From Gemmatimonadota bacterium (GTDB lineage Bacteria; Gemmatimonadota; Gemmatimonadetes; Longimicrobiales; Gaopeijiaceae), in contig JAWKQN010000008.1 in assembly GCA_041390125.1 (NCBI GenBank), positions 124,001-188,000 of the forward strand: a DNA stretch of 64,000 bases, in the 5' to 3' direction. This document shows, piece by piece, positions 25,175-33,797 of this stretch. The position numbers and the translations under genes were made by a program. The number at the start of each line of letters is the position of its first letter. Positions within the stretch are counted from its first letter, which is position 1. A model generated the notes under the pieces. That model worked only from the letters and a program-made list of their open reading frames with translations. It did not search any database and was not told where the DNA came from.

Positions 25175-26728
25175 ATGATCCCCTTCCGGCTCCGGCTCGC
25201 CGCGGCGCTGCTCGTCCTGACCCCCTTCCCCGTGGCGGCGCAGCGCGGACCCGAGGTGGCCCGCGCCTGGCGGGAGGCACACGAGGCCGAGATCCTCTCG
25301 GACTTCGTGGAGCTGCTGACCTATCCCAATCGCGCCCGCGACCTGGAGGACATCCGCCGCGCCGGTGGCTACGTGCGCGACCAGCTGCAGGCCGCGGGCG
25401 TCGAGGCCCGTCTGGTGGAGCTGGAGGGGGCTGCGCCCCTGGTGTACGGCGAGCTGCGCGTGCCCAACGCCACGCGCACGCTCGGCATCTACGTGCATTA
25501 CGACGGCCAGCCGGTCAACCCGGACGAATGGACGCACCCGCCCTTCGAGCCCACGCTCTATACCGCCTCGATGGAGGCCGGCGGCACGCCGCGCCCTCTC
25601 CCGGCGTCGGGCGAGGCCGTCGATCCCGAATGGCGCGTGTATGCCCGCTCGGCAGGGGACGACAAGGCCCCCATCGCGGCCATCCTGCCCGTCCTGGCCG
25701 CCTTCCGGGAGGCCGGTGTGCAACCCACGTCCAACCTCATCTTCTTCCTCGACGGCGAGGAGGAAGCGGGTTCGCCGAACCTGGGCCGCTACATGGAGCG
25801 CATGGCGGAGCAGATCGACGAAGTGGACATCTGGCTGTTCTTCGACGGACCGGCCCACCAGAGCGGTCGTCCGCAGCTCACGTTCGGCGTGCGCGGCGCC
25901 ATGGGGATGGAGGTGACCGTCTACGGCGCCACGCGCAATCTGCACTCGGGCCACTACGGCAACTGGGCCCCCGACACCGGGAACCTCCTCGCGCACCTGC
26001 TGGCGTCCATGAAGGCGCCGGACGGGGAGGTGCTGGTGGAGGGCTGGTACGACAGCGTGGCGCCGCTCGGGCCGGAGGAGCGCGCGGCGCTCGAGTCCAT
26101 GCCGGACTACGATCCGGAGCTCAAGCGCGAGCTGGGGCTCGCCTGGACCGAAGGCGAGCCGGCCAGCCTTCCCGAGCGGTTGCTCCTGCCGGCGCTCACC
26201 ATCCGCGGGCTCAGCGCGGCCAACACCGGTGCGCTGGCGGCGAACGTGATCCCGAACGAGGCGGTGGCCGCACTCGGCATCCGCCTGGTGAAAGGAAATG
26301 ATCCGGAGCATATGCGGCAGCTGATCGTGCGCCACATCGAGCGCCAGGGCTACCACGTGGTGTCCGAGGAACCGGACATGGAGACGCGCCTGCGCTACCC
26401 GCACATCGCCAAGGTCACGGGAGGCGGCGGCTCGCCGGCCGCGCGCACGGAGATGGCCGACCCCTACGTGCAGCAGGTGATCCGCGCGGCGACCGACGCC
26501 GCCGACCGGGCCTTCGGGGAAGATGCGCTGATCCTCTCGCCCGGGATGGGCGGGACCCTGCCGCTGCATCTGTTCACGGACGTCGCGGGCAAGCCCGCCA
26601 TCAACGTTCCGGTGGCCAACCACGACAACAACCAGCATGCGCCGGACGAGAACCTGCGCATCGCCAACCTCTGGTACGCGATCGATCTCTACGCCGCGTT
26701 GCTGACCATGCCGGCGCCGGCGTCGTAG
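25175..26728 (+). CDS. M20-family metallopeptidase, secreted (copy 1)
   Basis: 517 residues with a cleavable signal ending PVAAQ (about residue 23). Di-zinc M20 ligands are visible: His and Asp in YVHYDGQP, Asp in SAGDDKAP, Glu pair in DGEEEAGSP, and a late His in NHDNNQH. HSGHYGN supplies the dimerisation-loop His. The dipeptidase/carboxypeptidase type acts on peptides in the periplasm. AGGAGG precedes the ATG. It converges on the ferritin-like gene over a hairpin at 26753-26776. Confidence 0.95.
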   Translation: MIPFRLRLAAALLVLTPFPVAAQRGPEVARAWREAHEAEILSDFVELLTYPNRARDLEDIRRAGGYVRDQLQAAGVEARLVELEGAAPLVYGELRVPNATRTLGIYVHYDGQPVNPDEWTHPPFEPTLYTASMEAGGTPRPLPASGEAVDPEWRVYARSAGDDKAPIAAILPVLAAFREAGVQPTSNLIFFLDGEEEAGSPNLGRYMERMAEQIDEVDIWLFFDGPAHQSGRPQLTFGVRGAMGMEVTVYGATRNLHSGHYGNWAPDTGNLLAHLLASMKAPDGEVLVEGWYDSVAPLGPEERAALESMPDYDPELKRELGLAWTEGEPASLPERLLLPALTIRGLSAANTGALAANVIPNEAVAALGIRLVKGNDPEHMRQLIVRHIERQGYHVVSEEPDMETRLRYPHIAKVTGGGGSPAARTEMADPYVQQVIRAATDAADRAFGEDALILSPGMGGTLPLHLFTDVAGKPAINVPVANHDNNQHAPDENLRIANLWYAIDLYAALLTMPAPAS

Positions 26729-26752
26729 GAATCGCAGGGGCCGCGGGTCATC

Positions 26753-26776
26753 CGGGGAGCCCGCGGGGGCTCCCCG
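26753..26776. terminator. Hairpin between convergent genes
   Basis: CGGGGAGCCC at 26753-26762 pairs with GGGCTCCCCG at 26767-26776, a perfect 10-bp stem with a 4-base loop, between the M20 and ferritin-like stops. Confidence 0.7.
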
Positions 26777-26779
26777 CGG

Positions 26780-27313
26780 TCAGAGCCCGCGCAGGAACCG
26801 CTCGATCTGCCGCGCGTGCCGTGCCTCGTCCGCCGCCATGGCGCGCAGGCGGAACGCCAGCTCGACCTGGCCCAGCTCCTCGGCGGTGTGCGCCTGCCCG
26901 TCGTATCGCCGCGCGTCTTCGCGCTCCGAGCGCAGCGCCGACTCCAGCATGGGACGGGCGCCCTCCGGCTTGAGGAACGACGTGGGCTGGGTCGTCGGGT
27001 CTCCGCCCAGATCCACGATGACCTCCGTGAGGAAGCGCGCGTGGGCCAGCTCGTCCGCCAGATGCGGCTCGAGCAGCGCGCGCACGGCCTGGCCGACGGG
27101 CCCTTCCGCGCGACCCAGGTCGTGGATGCCGCGCAGCAGGCTTCCCAGCTCGGCGGCGAGCGCGTCGTTGAGCGAGACGAGGAACTCGGCCGTCGTGGCG
27201 CCGTCGGCCGCGCGTGCTTCGGGGTTGGGTCGGGAGGGCCAGGCCGGGGGATCGCTGGCGGGAAAGGACTCCAGCGCGGCCTCGGTGATCGGATCGCGCG
27301 CGTCGTCGGACAT
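26780..27313 (-). CDS. Ferritin-like di-iron protein
   Basis: 177 residues, cytoplasmic. Four helices carry carboxylate/His motifs expected of a ferritin-like di-iron centre: ALAAELGSL, ADELAHARFL, SEREDARRYD and DEARHARQIE. The first 35 residues (TEAALESFPASDPPAW) are a disordered lead often seen on such proteins. It may store iron or act on oxidised species; the family cannot be set more exactly. GGAGGAACG lies directly before the ATG at 27313. Confidence 0.8.
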   Translation of the reverse strand: MSDDARDPITEAALESFPASDPPAWPSRPNPEARAADGATTAEFLVSLNDALAAELGSLLRGIHDLGRAEGPVGQAVRALLEPHLADELAHARFLTEVIVDLGGDPTTQPTSFLKPEGARPMLESALRSEREDARRYDGQAHTAEELGQVELAFRLRAMAADEARHARQIERFLRGL

Positions 27314-27622
27314 CGTTCCTCCACGGGTCGGAGCACCGGTCGGGCGCTCCGCGGCCGCCCGGAAGGGCCGGCGCACGGGACGTCCGCGAAAGCGGACCGT
27401 GGGGGACGGGCCCGGGTGCGGCGTCCGCGCGAGCGGCGCCGGCCCGGCCGGTCGCACCTCCGAAGCTCGACCGCGCCCGGTGCCCGGTCAACGGGCGGGC
27501 ACCGACCCCGCCTCGGACCGGACCTCCGGCGTGGACCCGGACACGGACGCGGCGGCGGCATCTCGAGCCGAGCGCTGCCGTGCGCGCGGTGCGCCGCCCC
27601 GACGTGCCGTGCCGATCCGCGC
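27314..27622. other. 309-base intergenic region with hairpins
   Basis: Gap between two minus-strand genes; no coherent ORF. GGTGCCCG (27479-27486) pairs with CGGGCACC (27496-27503) and may terminate the DUF1697 transcript. GTCCGC-GAAA-GCGGAC at 27382-27397 is a tetraloop hairpin closer to the ferritin-like gene. The promoter of that gene should be here, but I see no clear hexamers. Confidence 0.5.
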
Positions 27623-28144
27623 TCAGCCCTGCACCAGCGCCAGCAGGCGTTCCACGGTATTCGCGTTGCGTGCGGTGCCCATGCCGAAGCCCGACAGGTC
27701 CAGCGCGCTGCGCGCCGATCCGTCCACGTAGTGCACGAAGACCTCGCGCCCGACCACGGCCCACTCCTCCGGCCCCTGGTGCGCGGCGCGCACCGCGTCC
27801 ACGGCCTCGGGCGGAGGCGCGTCCCGCAGGAAGAGCGTGTGCACGAGCTTGGGGACGCGTCCGCCGTCCAGGAACGGGTTGGCGGCGATGGCGGCGGTGA
27901 GCTCCTCCGCGTCGCGCAGCAGGACCTCGCTCACGAATCCGGTCTCCGCCGCGAAAGCCGCCTCCAGGCGACGGGCCAGCGCCTCACGCCCACCTCGGGG
28001 AGCCTGGAAGACCACGTTCCCGGAGGCGAGGAACGTGCGCACGTCCGCGAGCCCCGCCGCCTCGTGCAGTCGGGCCAGGTCGGCATTGGCGATCCGGCGG
28101 CGCCCGACGTTGAGGGCGCGGTAGAGGGCGACCAGGCGCGGCAT
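27623..28144 (-). CDS. DUF1697 protein
   Basis: 173 residues, cytoplasmic. Typical start ALYRALNVGRRRIANADL followed by VRTFLASGNVVF and the later NPF and PKLVHTLFL segments of DUF1697, a widespread family of unknown function with an alpha/beta fold. It ends GTARNANTVERLLAL, the conserved tail. Full length. It diverges from the metallo-beta-lactamase-like gene across about 210 bases with no feature I can name. Confidence 0.93.
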   Translation of the reverse strand: MPRLVALYRALNVGRRRIANADLARLHEAAGLADVRTFLASGNVVFQAPRGGREALARRLEAAFAAETGFVSEVLLRDAEELTAAIAANPFLDGGRVPKLVHTLFLRDAPPPEAVDAVRAAHQGPEEWAVVGREVFVHYVDGSARSALDLSGFGMGTARNANTVERLLALVQG

Positions 28145-28354
28145 GGAGACGGCTCCGGGATGGGGGGCGGACGAAGAACGCGCCCGTGGGCAGAACGGTC
28201 GGACTCCGGCGCAGCGTGCCCCCGCTCGCGCGTCCGGGGCAAGGGGGTGGGTCCGTCCCCTTGGCCGGACCCGCGGGCCACCCCCATGTTGCGCGGTTCG
28301 CGCCGGAGAGGGTCTCCCGCGCTTCGTGCTTCGCCCGTCCGTCCGAGGTTTCCC

Positions 28355-29353
28355 ATGCGCCGTTCCCTGCTCCTCCTCCCGCTCCTGGTCCTGCTCGCCT
28401 GCGGGGGAGAGGCCCCTCCGGCCGAGGCGCCCTCGACCGCGGCACCTGCGGCAGCCGCGGGCCAGGAGGTGCTCCGCACCGGCGACCCCTACGCCCGCGG
28501 CCTCACCGACGAGGACTTCCCGCGCATCCACGAGCTGGCCCGCAACGTCTATTCGTACGAGCAGCTCCGGTCCGCCGGGGACGAGCGCTTCACCACGGTG
28601 AGCCTGTTCGTGGTCACACCCGCGGGCGTGCTGGTGGCGGACGGCCAGGGCAGCGTGGAGGAGACGCAGCGCATGGTCGACCACATCGCCGAGATCACCG
28701 ACCAGCCCATCACCCACGTGGTGATCTGCTCCGACCACGGGGACCACACGGCCGGCAACTCCGCCTTCCCCTCCACGGCGGCGTTCCTGGCGCACCCGAC
28801 CTCGCAGGCCGCCCTCGAGGCCAGCCGGGCCTCCGCCCGCGAGGGCGCCCCTCCCGTGGTGATGCCCACCGAGCTGGTGGAGACGTCCCGCACGCTCGAC
28901 CTGGGTGGAACGGAGATCCAGGTGCTGCACCTCGGACGCGCCCACACCGGCGGCGACCTGGTCGTGTACCTGCCGGCCGAGAAGATCCTGTTCATGAGCG
29001 AGGCCTACCTCAACCGCATCTTCCCGGCCATGCGCTCCGCCTACCCGAGCGAGTGGGTGGCGATGATCGAGCGCGCCCAGGCGATGGACGTGGACGTCTA
29101 CGTGCCGGGACACGGGTTCGTGGACTCGCCGACCGTGCTGGAGGAGGAGCTGGAGACGTACAAGCAGGCCGTTCAGTCCGTGATCGCGGAGGCGCGTCGG
29201 CACCACGACGCCGGTGTGTCCGTGGACCAGGCGGCGGAGCAAGCGACCTTCGGTGACCTGGAGTCGTGGTCGCTGCGCTCCAGCCAGGGCGCCACCGCGA
29301 TCCGCCGCGTCTACCTGGAGCTGGACGGCGAGCTGCCGGGAGCGTCCCGGTGA
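28355..29353 (+). CDS. Metallo-beta-lactamase-fold lipoprotein with altered ligands
   Basis: 332 residues, lipobox LLAC (Cys16). The MBL fold is evident from VTPAGVLVADGQG, the metal motif, AHTGGDLVVYLP and VPGHGF. The first motif, normally HxHxDH, reads SDHGDH, so the first zinc His is Ser. The bridging Asp usually found in a GD turn appears as Glu in FMSEAYLNR. The enzyme may bind one metal or use a different centre. Substrate unknown. Its stop overlaps the aminotransferase GTG by four bases. Confidence 0.9.
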   Translation: MRRSLLLLPLLVLLACGGEAPPAEAPSTAAPAAAAGQEVLRTGDPYARGLTDEDFPRIHELARNVYSYEQLRSAGDERFTTVSLFVVTPAGVLVADGQGSVEETQRMVDHIAEITDQPITHVVICSDHGDHTAGNSAFPSTAAFLAHPTSQAALEASRASAREGAPPVVMPTELVETSRTLDLGGTEIQVLHLGRAHTGGDLVVYLPAEKILFMSEAYLNRIFPAMRSAYPSEWVAMIERAQAMDVDVYVPGHGFVDSPTVLEEELETYKQAVQSVIAEARRHHDAGVSVDQAAEQATFGDLESWSLRSSQGATAIRRVYLELDGELPGASR

Positions 29354-30591
29354 GCGCGCATCGCGTGCTCGCCGCCGCGCTGCCGGACCACGCAGCGGCT
29401 CGACCCGGCAACGACCCCATCTTCGCGCTCAACGCCGAAGCCAACCGGCGCGCGGCCGCGGGCGAGTCCATCCTGAACTCGACGCTGGGCGCGCTCATGA
29501 CGGACGACGGGCGGCTGGCCACCATGGGCACGGTGACGGAGGCGTTCCAGCGGGTGGCACCGGAAAGAGGCGCAGCCTACGCGCCGATCGCGGGCGATCC
29601 GCCCTTCCTGGCCGCGGTGATCGCGGATCTCTTCGGCACGTCCGAAGCCGCTGGACAAGCCGTGGCCGTGGCCACGCCCGGTGGCACCGGCGCGCTGCAT
29701 CACGCGGTGATGAACTTCCTGGAGCCCGGCCAACGACTGCTCACGGGCAGCTACTTCTGGGGGCCGTACCGCGTCATCGCCGAACACGCGGGTCGGGGGG
29801 TCGAGACCTTCGAGATGTTCGGCCCCGACCTGCGCCTGGACGTCGATGCGTTCGAACGCGGGCTGACGGAGATGGTGGAGCGGCAGGGTCGGGCGCTCGT
29901 CGTCTTCAACTTCCCGTGCCACAACCCCACGGGATACTCGCTGGACGCGGACGAATGGGCCGCCGTGGCGGACGTCGTGGCCCGGGCCGGCGCGCGCGCG
30001 CCCGTGGCGTTCCTGCTCGACCACGCCTACGCGCGCTTCGGGCCCGAGCACGCCGGCGGCTGGTTGCCGCAGATGCCACGTCTGACGGAGTCGGCCACGG
30101 TGTTGATCGCCTGGACGGCCTCCAAGTCCTTCTGCCAGTACGGGGCCCGCGTCGGTGCGCTGGTCGCCGTGCATCCCGACGCGGACACACGCCTGCGCAT
30201 CGCGAACGCGCTCAACTACTCGTGCCGCGCCACGTTCTCCAACTGCAACCACCTGGGCCTGCTGGCCGTGCAGGAGCTGCTCACGGACCCGGATCTGGCG
30301 CGACGCGCGTCCGCGGAGCGGGCGGGCCTCGTGCGCCTGCTGGACGAGCGCGTGCAGGCCTTCAACGACGCCGCCGCCGGGACCGGGCTCGTGTACCCGC
30401 GCTACGAAGGTGGCTTCTTCGTCTCCGCATTCACCGCGGACGGGGAGAAGGCCGCGGCCACCATGCGCGAGGATGGCGTCTACGTGGTGCCGGGACCGCG
30501 CGCGCTGCGCGTGGCGCTGTGCGCGACCCCGAAGGCGGCGGTGCCGCGGCTGGTGGAGTCGTTGGTGCGCGGGGTCGCGGCCGCGGGGTAG
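29350..30591 (+). CDS. Class I/II aminotransferase (aspartate/aromatic type)
   Basis: 413 residues, cytoplasmic PLP enzyme. Motifs: ATPGGTGALHHAVMNFL for phosphate binding, NFPCHNPTGYSL for the NPTG loop, LLDHAYARFG for the Asp/Tyr pair, and the Schiff-base lysine in WTASKSFCQYGARVG. The order resembles aspartate- and tyrosine-type transaminases with a substrate arginine near the C-terminus (ALRVALC). GTG start within a GTGA overlap with the upstream lipoprotein gene, which has no evident metabolic link. Confidence 0.94.
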   Translation: MSAHRVLAAALPDHAAARPGNDPIFALNAEANRRAAAGESILNSTLGALMTDDGRLATMGTVTEAFQRVAPERGAAYAPIAGDPPFLAAVIADLFGTSEAAGQAVAVATPGGTGALHHAVMNFLEPGQRLLTGSYFWGPYRVIAEHAGRGVETFEMFGPDLRLDVDAFERGLTEMVERQGRALVVFNFPCHNPTGYSLDADEWAAVADVVARAGARAPVAFLLDHAYARFGPEHAGGWLPQMPRLTESATVLIAWTASKSFCQYGARVGALVAVHPDADTRLRIANALNYSCRATFSNCNHLGLLAVQELLTDPDLARRASAERAGLVRLLDERVQAFNDAAAGTGLVYPRYEGGFFVSAFTADGEKAAATMREDGVYVVPGPRALRVALCATPKAAVPRLVESLVRGVAAAG

Positions 30592-30678
30592 CGGGCGATC
30601 CGACCGTCCCCGGCGTAGCCGGTGGGGGTTGGCGTCGCGCCCGACCGGAGGCCTTGCCGGCCCGACGGAAGACGAGCG

Positions 30679-30870
30679 CTACTCGTCGGAATCAACCTCG
30701 GCGTCGGTCCGCTTCGGATCCGATCCTTGGCGGAAGGCCGCTGAGGTCTCGCCCAGCTCCTCGATCACCTTCATCTTCTCCCGGAACGAGAGGCGGCGGA
30801 ACTCCAGATGTTGCCGCCGTCGATTTCCCTCCCACGTCGTGAGGGACCAGTCGATGGGTTCATCACGCAT
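30679..30870 (-). CDS. Small conserved-looking protein of 63 residues
   Basis: 63 residues, soluble and highly charged. It begins near IDWSLTTWEGNRRRQ and continues with EFRRLSFREKMKVIEEL, a helix, then an acidic tail. The DWSLTTWEG lead followed by a helix resembles small hypothetical proteins I associate with nucleotidyltransferase or toxin-antitoxin-like loci, but I cannot name a family. The ATG lies nine bases after the stop of the aldolase-like gene 30880-31833 behind a G-run, so it probably shares that transcript. It has no partner nuclease or transferase nearby. Confidence 0.65.
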   Translation of the reverse strand: MRDEPIDWSLTTWEGNRRRQHLEFRRLSFREKMKVIEELGETSAAFRQGSDPKRTDAEVDSDE

Positions 30871-30879
30871 CGCCCCCCC

Positions 30880-31833
30880 CTACCGCCCCGCCGCCGCCCT
30901 TCCCTGCCGGATCACGTCGTCCGCCGTGGGGCCCTGCATCAGCAGCGCCAGGAAGCCCTGCTCGATGCGCGCCTCGATCGACTCCGCGTTCGCGGTGATC
31001 ATGTCGGCCAGGCCGGCGCGCGTCGCTTCCGCCAGCACCGCCCGGTTGCCCGCCTCGGCAGCCTCGCGGTCTCCGCCCAGCGCCTGCGTCAGGCTCCCGA
31101 TCCCGCAGGCGAGCACGGAGAGGCCGTCGAGGTCGGCCACCTCCGCCGCCGCCGCCACGGCGTCCGGATCCTCGAGCATCAGCATCGCCACCACCCGCCC
31201 ATCCGGGTTGGAGGGGGACCACACGTCCGCCCCCGCTTCGCGGAAGAAGCCGAGGGCCGTGCGCGCCTCCTCCACGCTGCGGATGTGCGGGAGCACCACG
31301 CCGTCGGCTCCCGCCGACAGGATCTCGCGCACCCGGGCGCGCGCCGCGTCCTCGCCCTCGGCCGAGATGGGCGGGATGCGCACCAGCAGCGTGGGGCGCG
31401 CGTCCGCCGGCACCTCGGCGCTGCCCGCCCGGATGGCGCGCACGGCCTCCGGGTCGTAGGCGCCCTCCAGGTTGAGGAAGAGGAAGTCGTAGAGCGGATT
31501 GGACGCGAGCGCGCGACCGCCTTCCCGGGTGTAGACCGGCGGTCCCTGGGGCCGCCCCCCGCCCTCGGGACGGGGGCGTTCGTCGGGGACGTACACGCCG
31601 AACGCGGGCAGCTCGTCCGACCAGAGGGCCAGCAGGCGGGGACGGGCCTCTCCACCTGGCGCGGTGCCCTCCCCGGCCGGAGCGGGCGGCTCGCCGCCGC
31701 AGGCCGACAGGAGGAGCAGCGCAGCGAGGAACGGCAGCGCGGCGGTGCCGAGGCCCCCGGGTCCCCGGCGGGAACGGCGGGCGCGCGGGCGGCCGGAGGC
31801 GAGCTCCGACCCGAAGGCAGCAGGCGAGCGCAT
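30880..31833 (-). CDS. HpcH/HpaI aldolase-derived lipoprotein (copy A)
   Basis: 317 residues with a long basic lead and lipobox LLSAC (Cys45). The body is a TIM barrel of the HpcH/HpaI citrate-lyase type: TLLVRIPPI (active-site Arg kept), ADGVVLPHIRSVEEA, MLMLEDPDAV (metal Glu kept) and LSVLACGIGSL. The EH pair that holds the catalytic His in HpaI is here LEG, so the His is lost. The metal Asp near the end (GPADL type) reads Ser. It is probably not an aldolase and may bind a ligand. GGAGG precedes the ATG. It lies just after copy B in one operon. Confidence 0.85.
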   Translation of the reverse strand: MRSPAAFGSELASGRPRARRSRRGPGGLGTAALPFLAALLLLSACGGEPPAPAGEGTAPGGEARPRLLALWSDELPAFGVYVPDERPRPEGGGRPQGPPVYTREGGRALASNPLYDFLFLNLEGAYDPEAVRAIRAGSAEVPADARPTLLVRIPPISAEGEDAARARVREILSAGADGVVLPHIRSVEEARTALGFFREAGADVWSPSNPDGRVVAMLMLEDPDAVAAAAEVADLDGLSVLACGIGSLTQALGGDREAAEAGNRAVLAEATRAGLADMITANAESIEARIEQGFLALLMQGPTADDVIRQGRAAAGR

Positions 31834-31847
31834 CGGGGGCTCCCTCC

Positions 31848-32660
31848 TCAGCGGCCGGCCGCGGCGCGCCCCACCCGGAGCGCGGCGGGATCGGTCACGA
31901 TGATCAGCCGGAAGCCCTGGCGCAGGCGCTCGGCGATGTCGTCCGGTCCGGCGGTGATGCCGCAGGCCACGTCCAACTCCAGACAGACCGCGAGCACCGA
32001 CTGGATGGCGTTCTCGACCGCCTCCATGTCGCCCTCGTAGGCCCGGCGCAGATCGCCCGGACCCGGGATGGCCACGCTCACGCCGGGCGCGCCCACGATG
32101 GCGCGCGCGTCGGCCACGCCCGCCTGGTCCTCGATGAGCACGATGTTGATCAGCGACCCGTTGGCGGATGCCGGCCAGACGTCGTCGCCCATGGCCCCGA
32201 TCGCGAACGCGGTCTCATCCGCCGACTCGACGTGCGGGAAGACGAGCCCGTCCACGCCGGCGTCCAGCCCCTGGCGGATGTGGTCGGCTGCGGCCTCGCG
32301 GCCCTCGCGTACCGGTGGGATGCGCAGCAGCACCGGGAGGGGCGCGCCGGCGGCCGCCTCGGAGAGGCCCTCCATGTAGGCCTCCATGGCCGGGATGTCG
32401 AAGGGCCCTTCCTCCAGCGAGTAGAAGACGAAGTCTGTCTCCGTGTTCGCGGCCATCGCGCGGCCCTGCTCCCGCGTGTGGTCGCCGGAGAAGATGCCGA
32501 AGACGGCCTGGCCGCTCGCGAGCAGCTCGGGCAGGCGGGCGGGCGCAGCGGACATGGTGGTGGGCTCCTGGGCCGGGGCGGGTGCGTCCTCGCCCCCGCC
32601 GCAGGCGACGGCGAGAAGGGCGGGCAGGGCCCAGGGCAGGACGCGGGACGGACGGGACAT
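31848..32660 (-). CDS. HpcH/HpaI aldolase-derived lipoprotein (copy B)
   Basis: 270 residues, lipobox LAVAC (Cys20). HpcH/HpaI fold: TDFVFYSLEEGPFD, PVLLRIPPV (Arg), VDGLVFPHVESADE, NIVLIEDQAG (metal Glu) and VAIPGPGDLRRAYEG (metal Asp). The catalytic His position reads Glu (LEEGP instead of GEHAP). It keeps both metal ligands, so it is less decayed than copy A 14 bases downstream. Both end with RAAAGR, showing recent common descent. Exported aldolase-like lipoproteins are unusual; the function is unknown. Confidence 0.85.
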   Translation of the reverse strand: MSRPSRVLPWALPALLAVACGGGEDAPAPAQEPTTMSAAPARLPELLASGQAVFGIFSGDHTREQGRAMAANTETDFVFYSLEEGPFDIPAMEAYMEGLSEAAAGAPLPVLLRIPPVREGREAAADHIRQGLDAGVDGLVFPHVESADETAFAIGAMGDDVWPASANGSLINIVLIEDQAGVADARAIVGAPGVSVAIPGPGDLRRAYEGDMEAVENAIQSVLAVCLELDVACGITAGPDDIAERLRQGFRLIIVTDPAALRVGRAAAGR

Positions 32661-32921
32661 CGGCAGAGCCTCCTCTCGTGCGGAGAGACGGGTTCGTCCG
32701 GGGACGGCGGCGACCGGGTATGGTACAGGGGCTGGCTCCGGGGGCAACCCACGCGTGGGATCCCCCCGGTCGTCGGCCTCACGACCGGCCGTCCGGGTCC
32801 CCGCGCCGGTCGGTCCCGGGAACGAGGATGCGGCCCGGCCTCGCCCGCCGGGCACCCACCGCGTACCCTGGCCGGAGCGGCCGTGCTCGTCCGGAGCCTC
32901 GCGTCCCCTCGCACCCGTCCC

Positions 32922-33797
32922 ATGAACGTCCATCTCATCGACGGCACCTACGAGCTCTTCCGCCACTTCTTCGGCGCCCCCTCCGTCCTGGACGCGGAGG
33001 GGCGGGAGCGGGGTGCGGTCGTGGGCGTGCTCGCCTCCATGCTCGGGCTGATCGAGAGCGGCGCCACCCACGTGGCCGTGGCCACCGATCACGTGGTCGA
33101 GTCGTTCCGTAACGACCTGTGGCCGGGCTACAAGACCGGGGAGGGCATCGAGCCCGTCCTGTGGGCGCAGTTCCACCCGCTCGAGGAGGCGCTCGCACGC
33201 ATGGGCCTGGTGGTCTGGCCCATGGTGGAGCTCGAGGCGGACGACGGACTGGCATCGGGCGCGGCGCTGGCCGCGGCCGACCCCCGCGTGGAGCAGGTGA
33301 TCATCTGCACGCCGGACAAGGATCTGGCGCAGTGCGTCTTCGGTGAGCGCATCGTACAGCTCGACCGGCGTCGCCGGGAGACGCGGGACGAACAGGGGGT
33401 GATGGAGCGCTTCGGCGTGCTCCCGGCGTCCATCCCGGACTGGCTGGCCCTGGTGGGCGATTCCGCGGACGGCTTCCCCGGTCTGCCCGGGTGGGGCGCC
33501 CGGTCGGCCTCGACGCTCCTCGCGCGCTACGGCCACCTGGAGGGCATCCCGAAGGATCCGTCCGGCTGGGACGTCCAGGTGCGGGGGGCGGCGCGCCTGG
33601 CGGCGACGCTGGTCGAACAGTGGGAGGAGGCGCTGCTGTTCCGCCGCCTGGCCACGCTCCGGATGGACGCACCGCTCTTCGACGACGTGGAGTCCCTGCG
33701 CTGGAGGGGCCCGGACGCGGGGTTCGACAGCTACGCGAGCGCGCTGGGGGCGCCGGGGCTCGCGGAGCGGGCCGAACGGCTGCGGAGCGTCAGCTGA
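32922..33797 (+). CDS. 5'-3' exonuclease of the Pol I/FEN type, stand-alone
   Basis: 291 residues, cytoplasmic. N-terminal VHLIDGTYELFRHFFG and the metal-binding acidic set ELEADDGLA, CTPDKDLAQ and LVGDSADGFPGLPGWGARSA match the 5'-nuclease domain followed by the helix-hairpin-helix. No polymerase domain follows. It may process flaps or RNA primers, or serve repair. It diverges from the aldolase-derived lipoprotein over 261 bases and its last 8 bases overlap the tail of the convergent GGDEF-EAL gene. Confidence 0.94.
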   Translation: MNVHLIDGTYELFRHFFGAPSVLDAEGRERGAVVGVLASMLGLIESGATHVAVATDHVVESFRNDLWPGYKTGEGIEPVLWAQFHPLEEALARMGLVVWPMVELEADDGLASGAALAAADPRVEQVIICTPDKDLAQCVFGERIVQLDRRRRETRDEQGVMERFGVLPASIPDWLALVGDSADGFPGLPGWGARSASTLLARYGHLEGIPKDPSGWDVQVRGAARLAATLVEQWEEALLFRRLATLRMDAPLFDDVESLRWRGPDAGFDSYASALGAPGLAERAERLRSVS

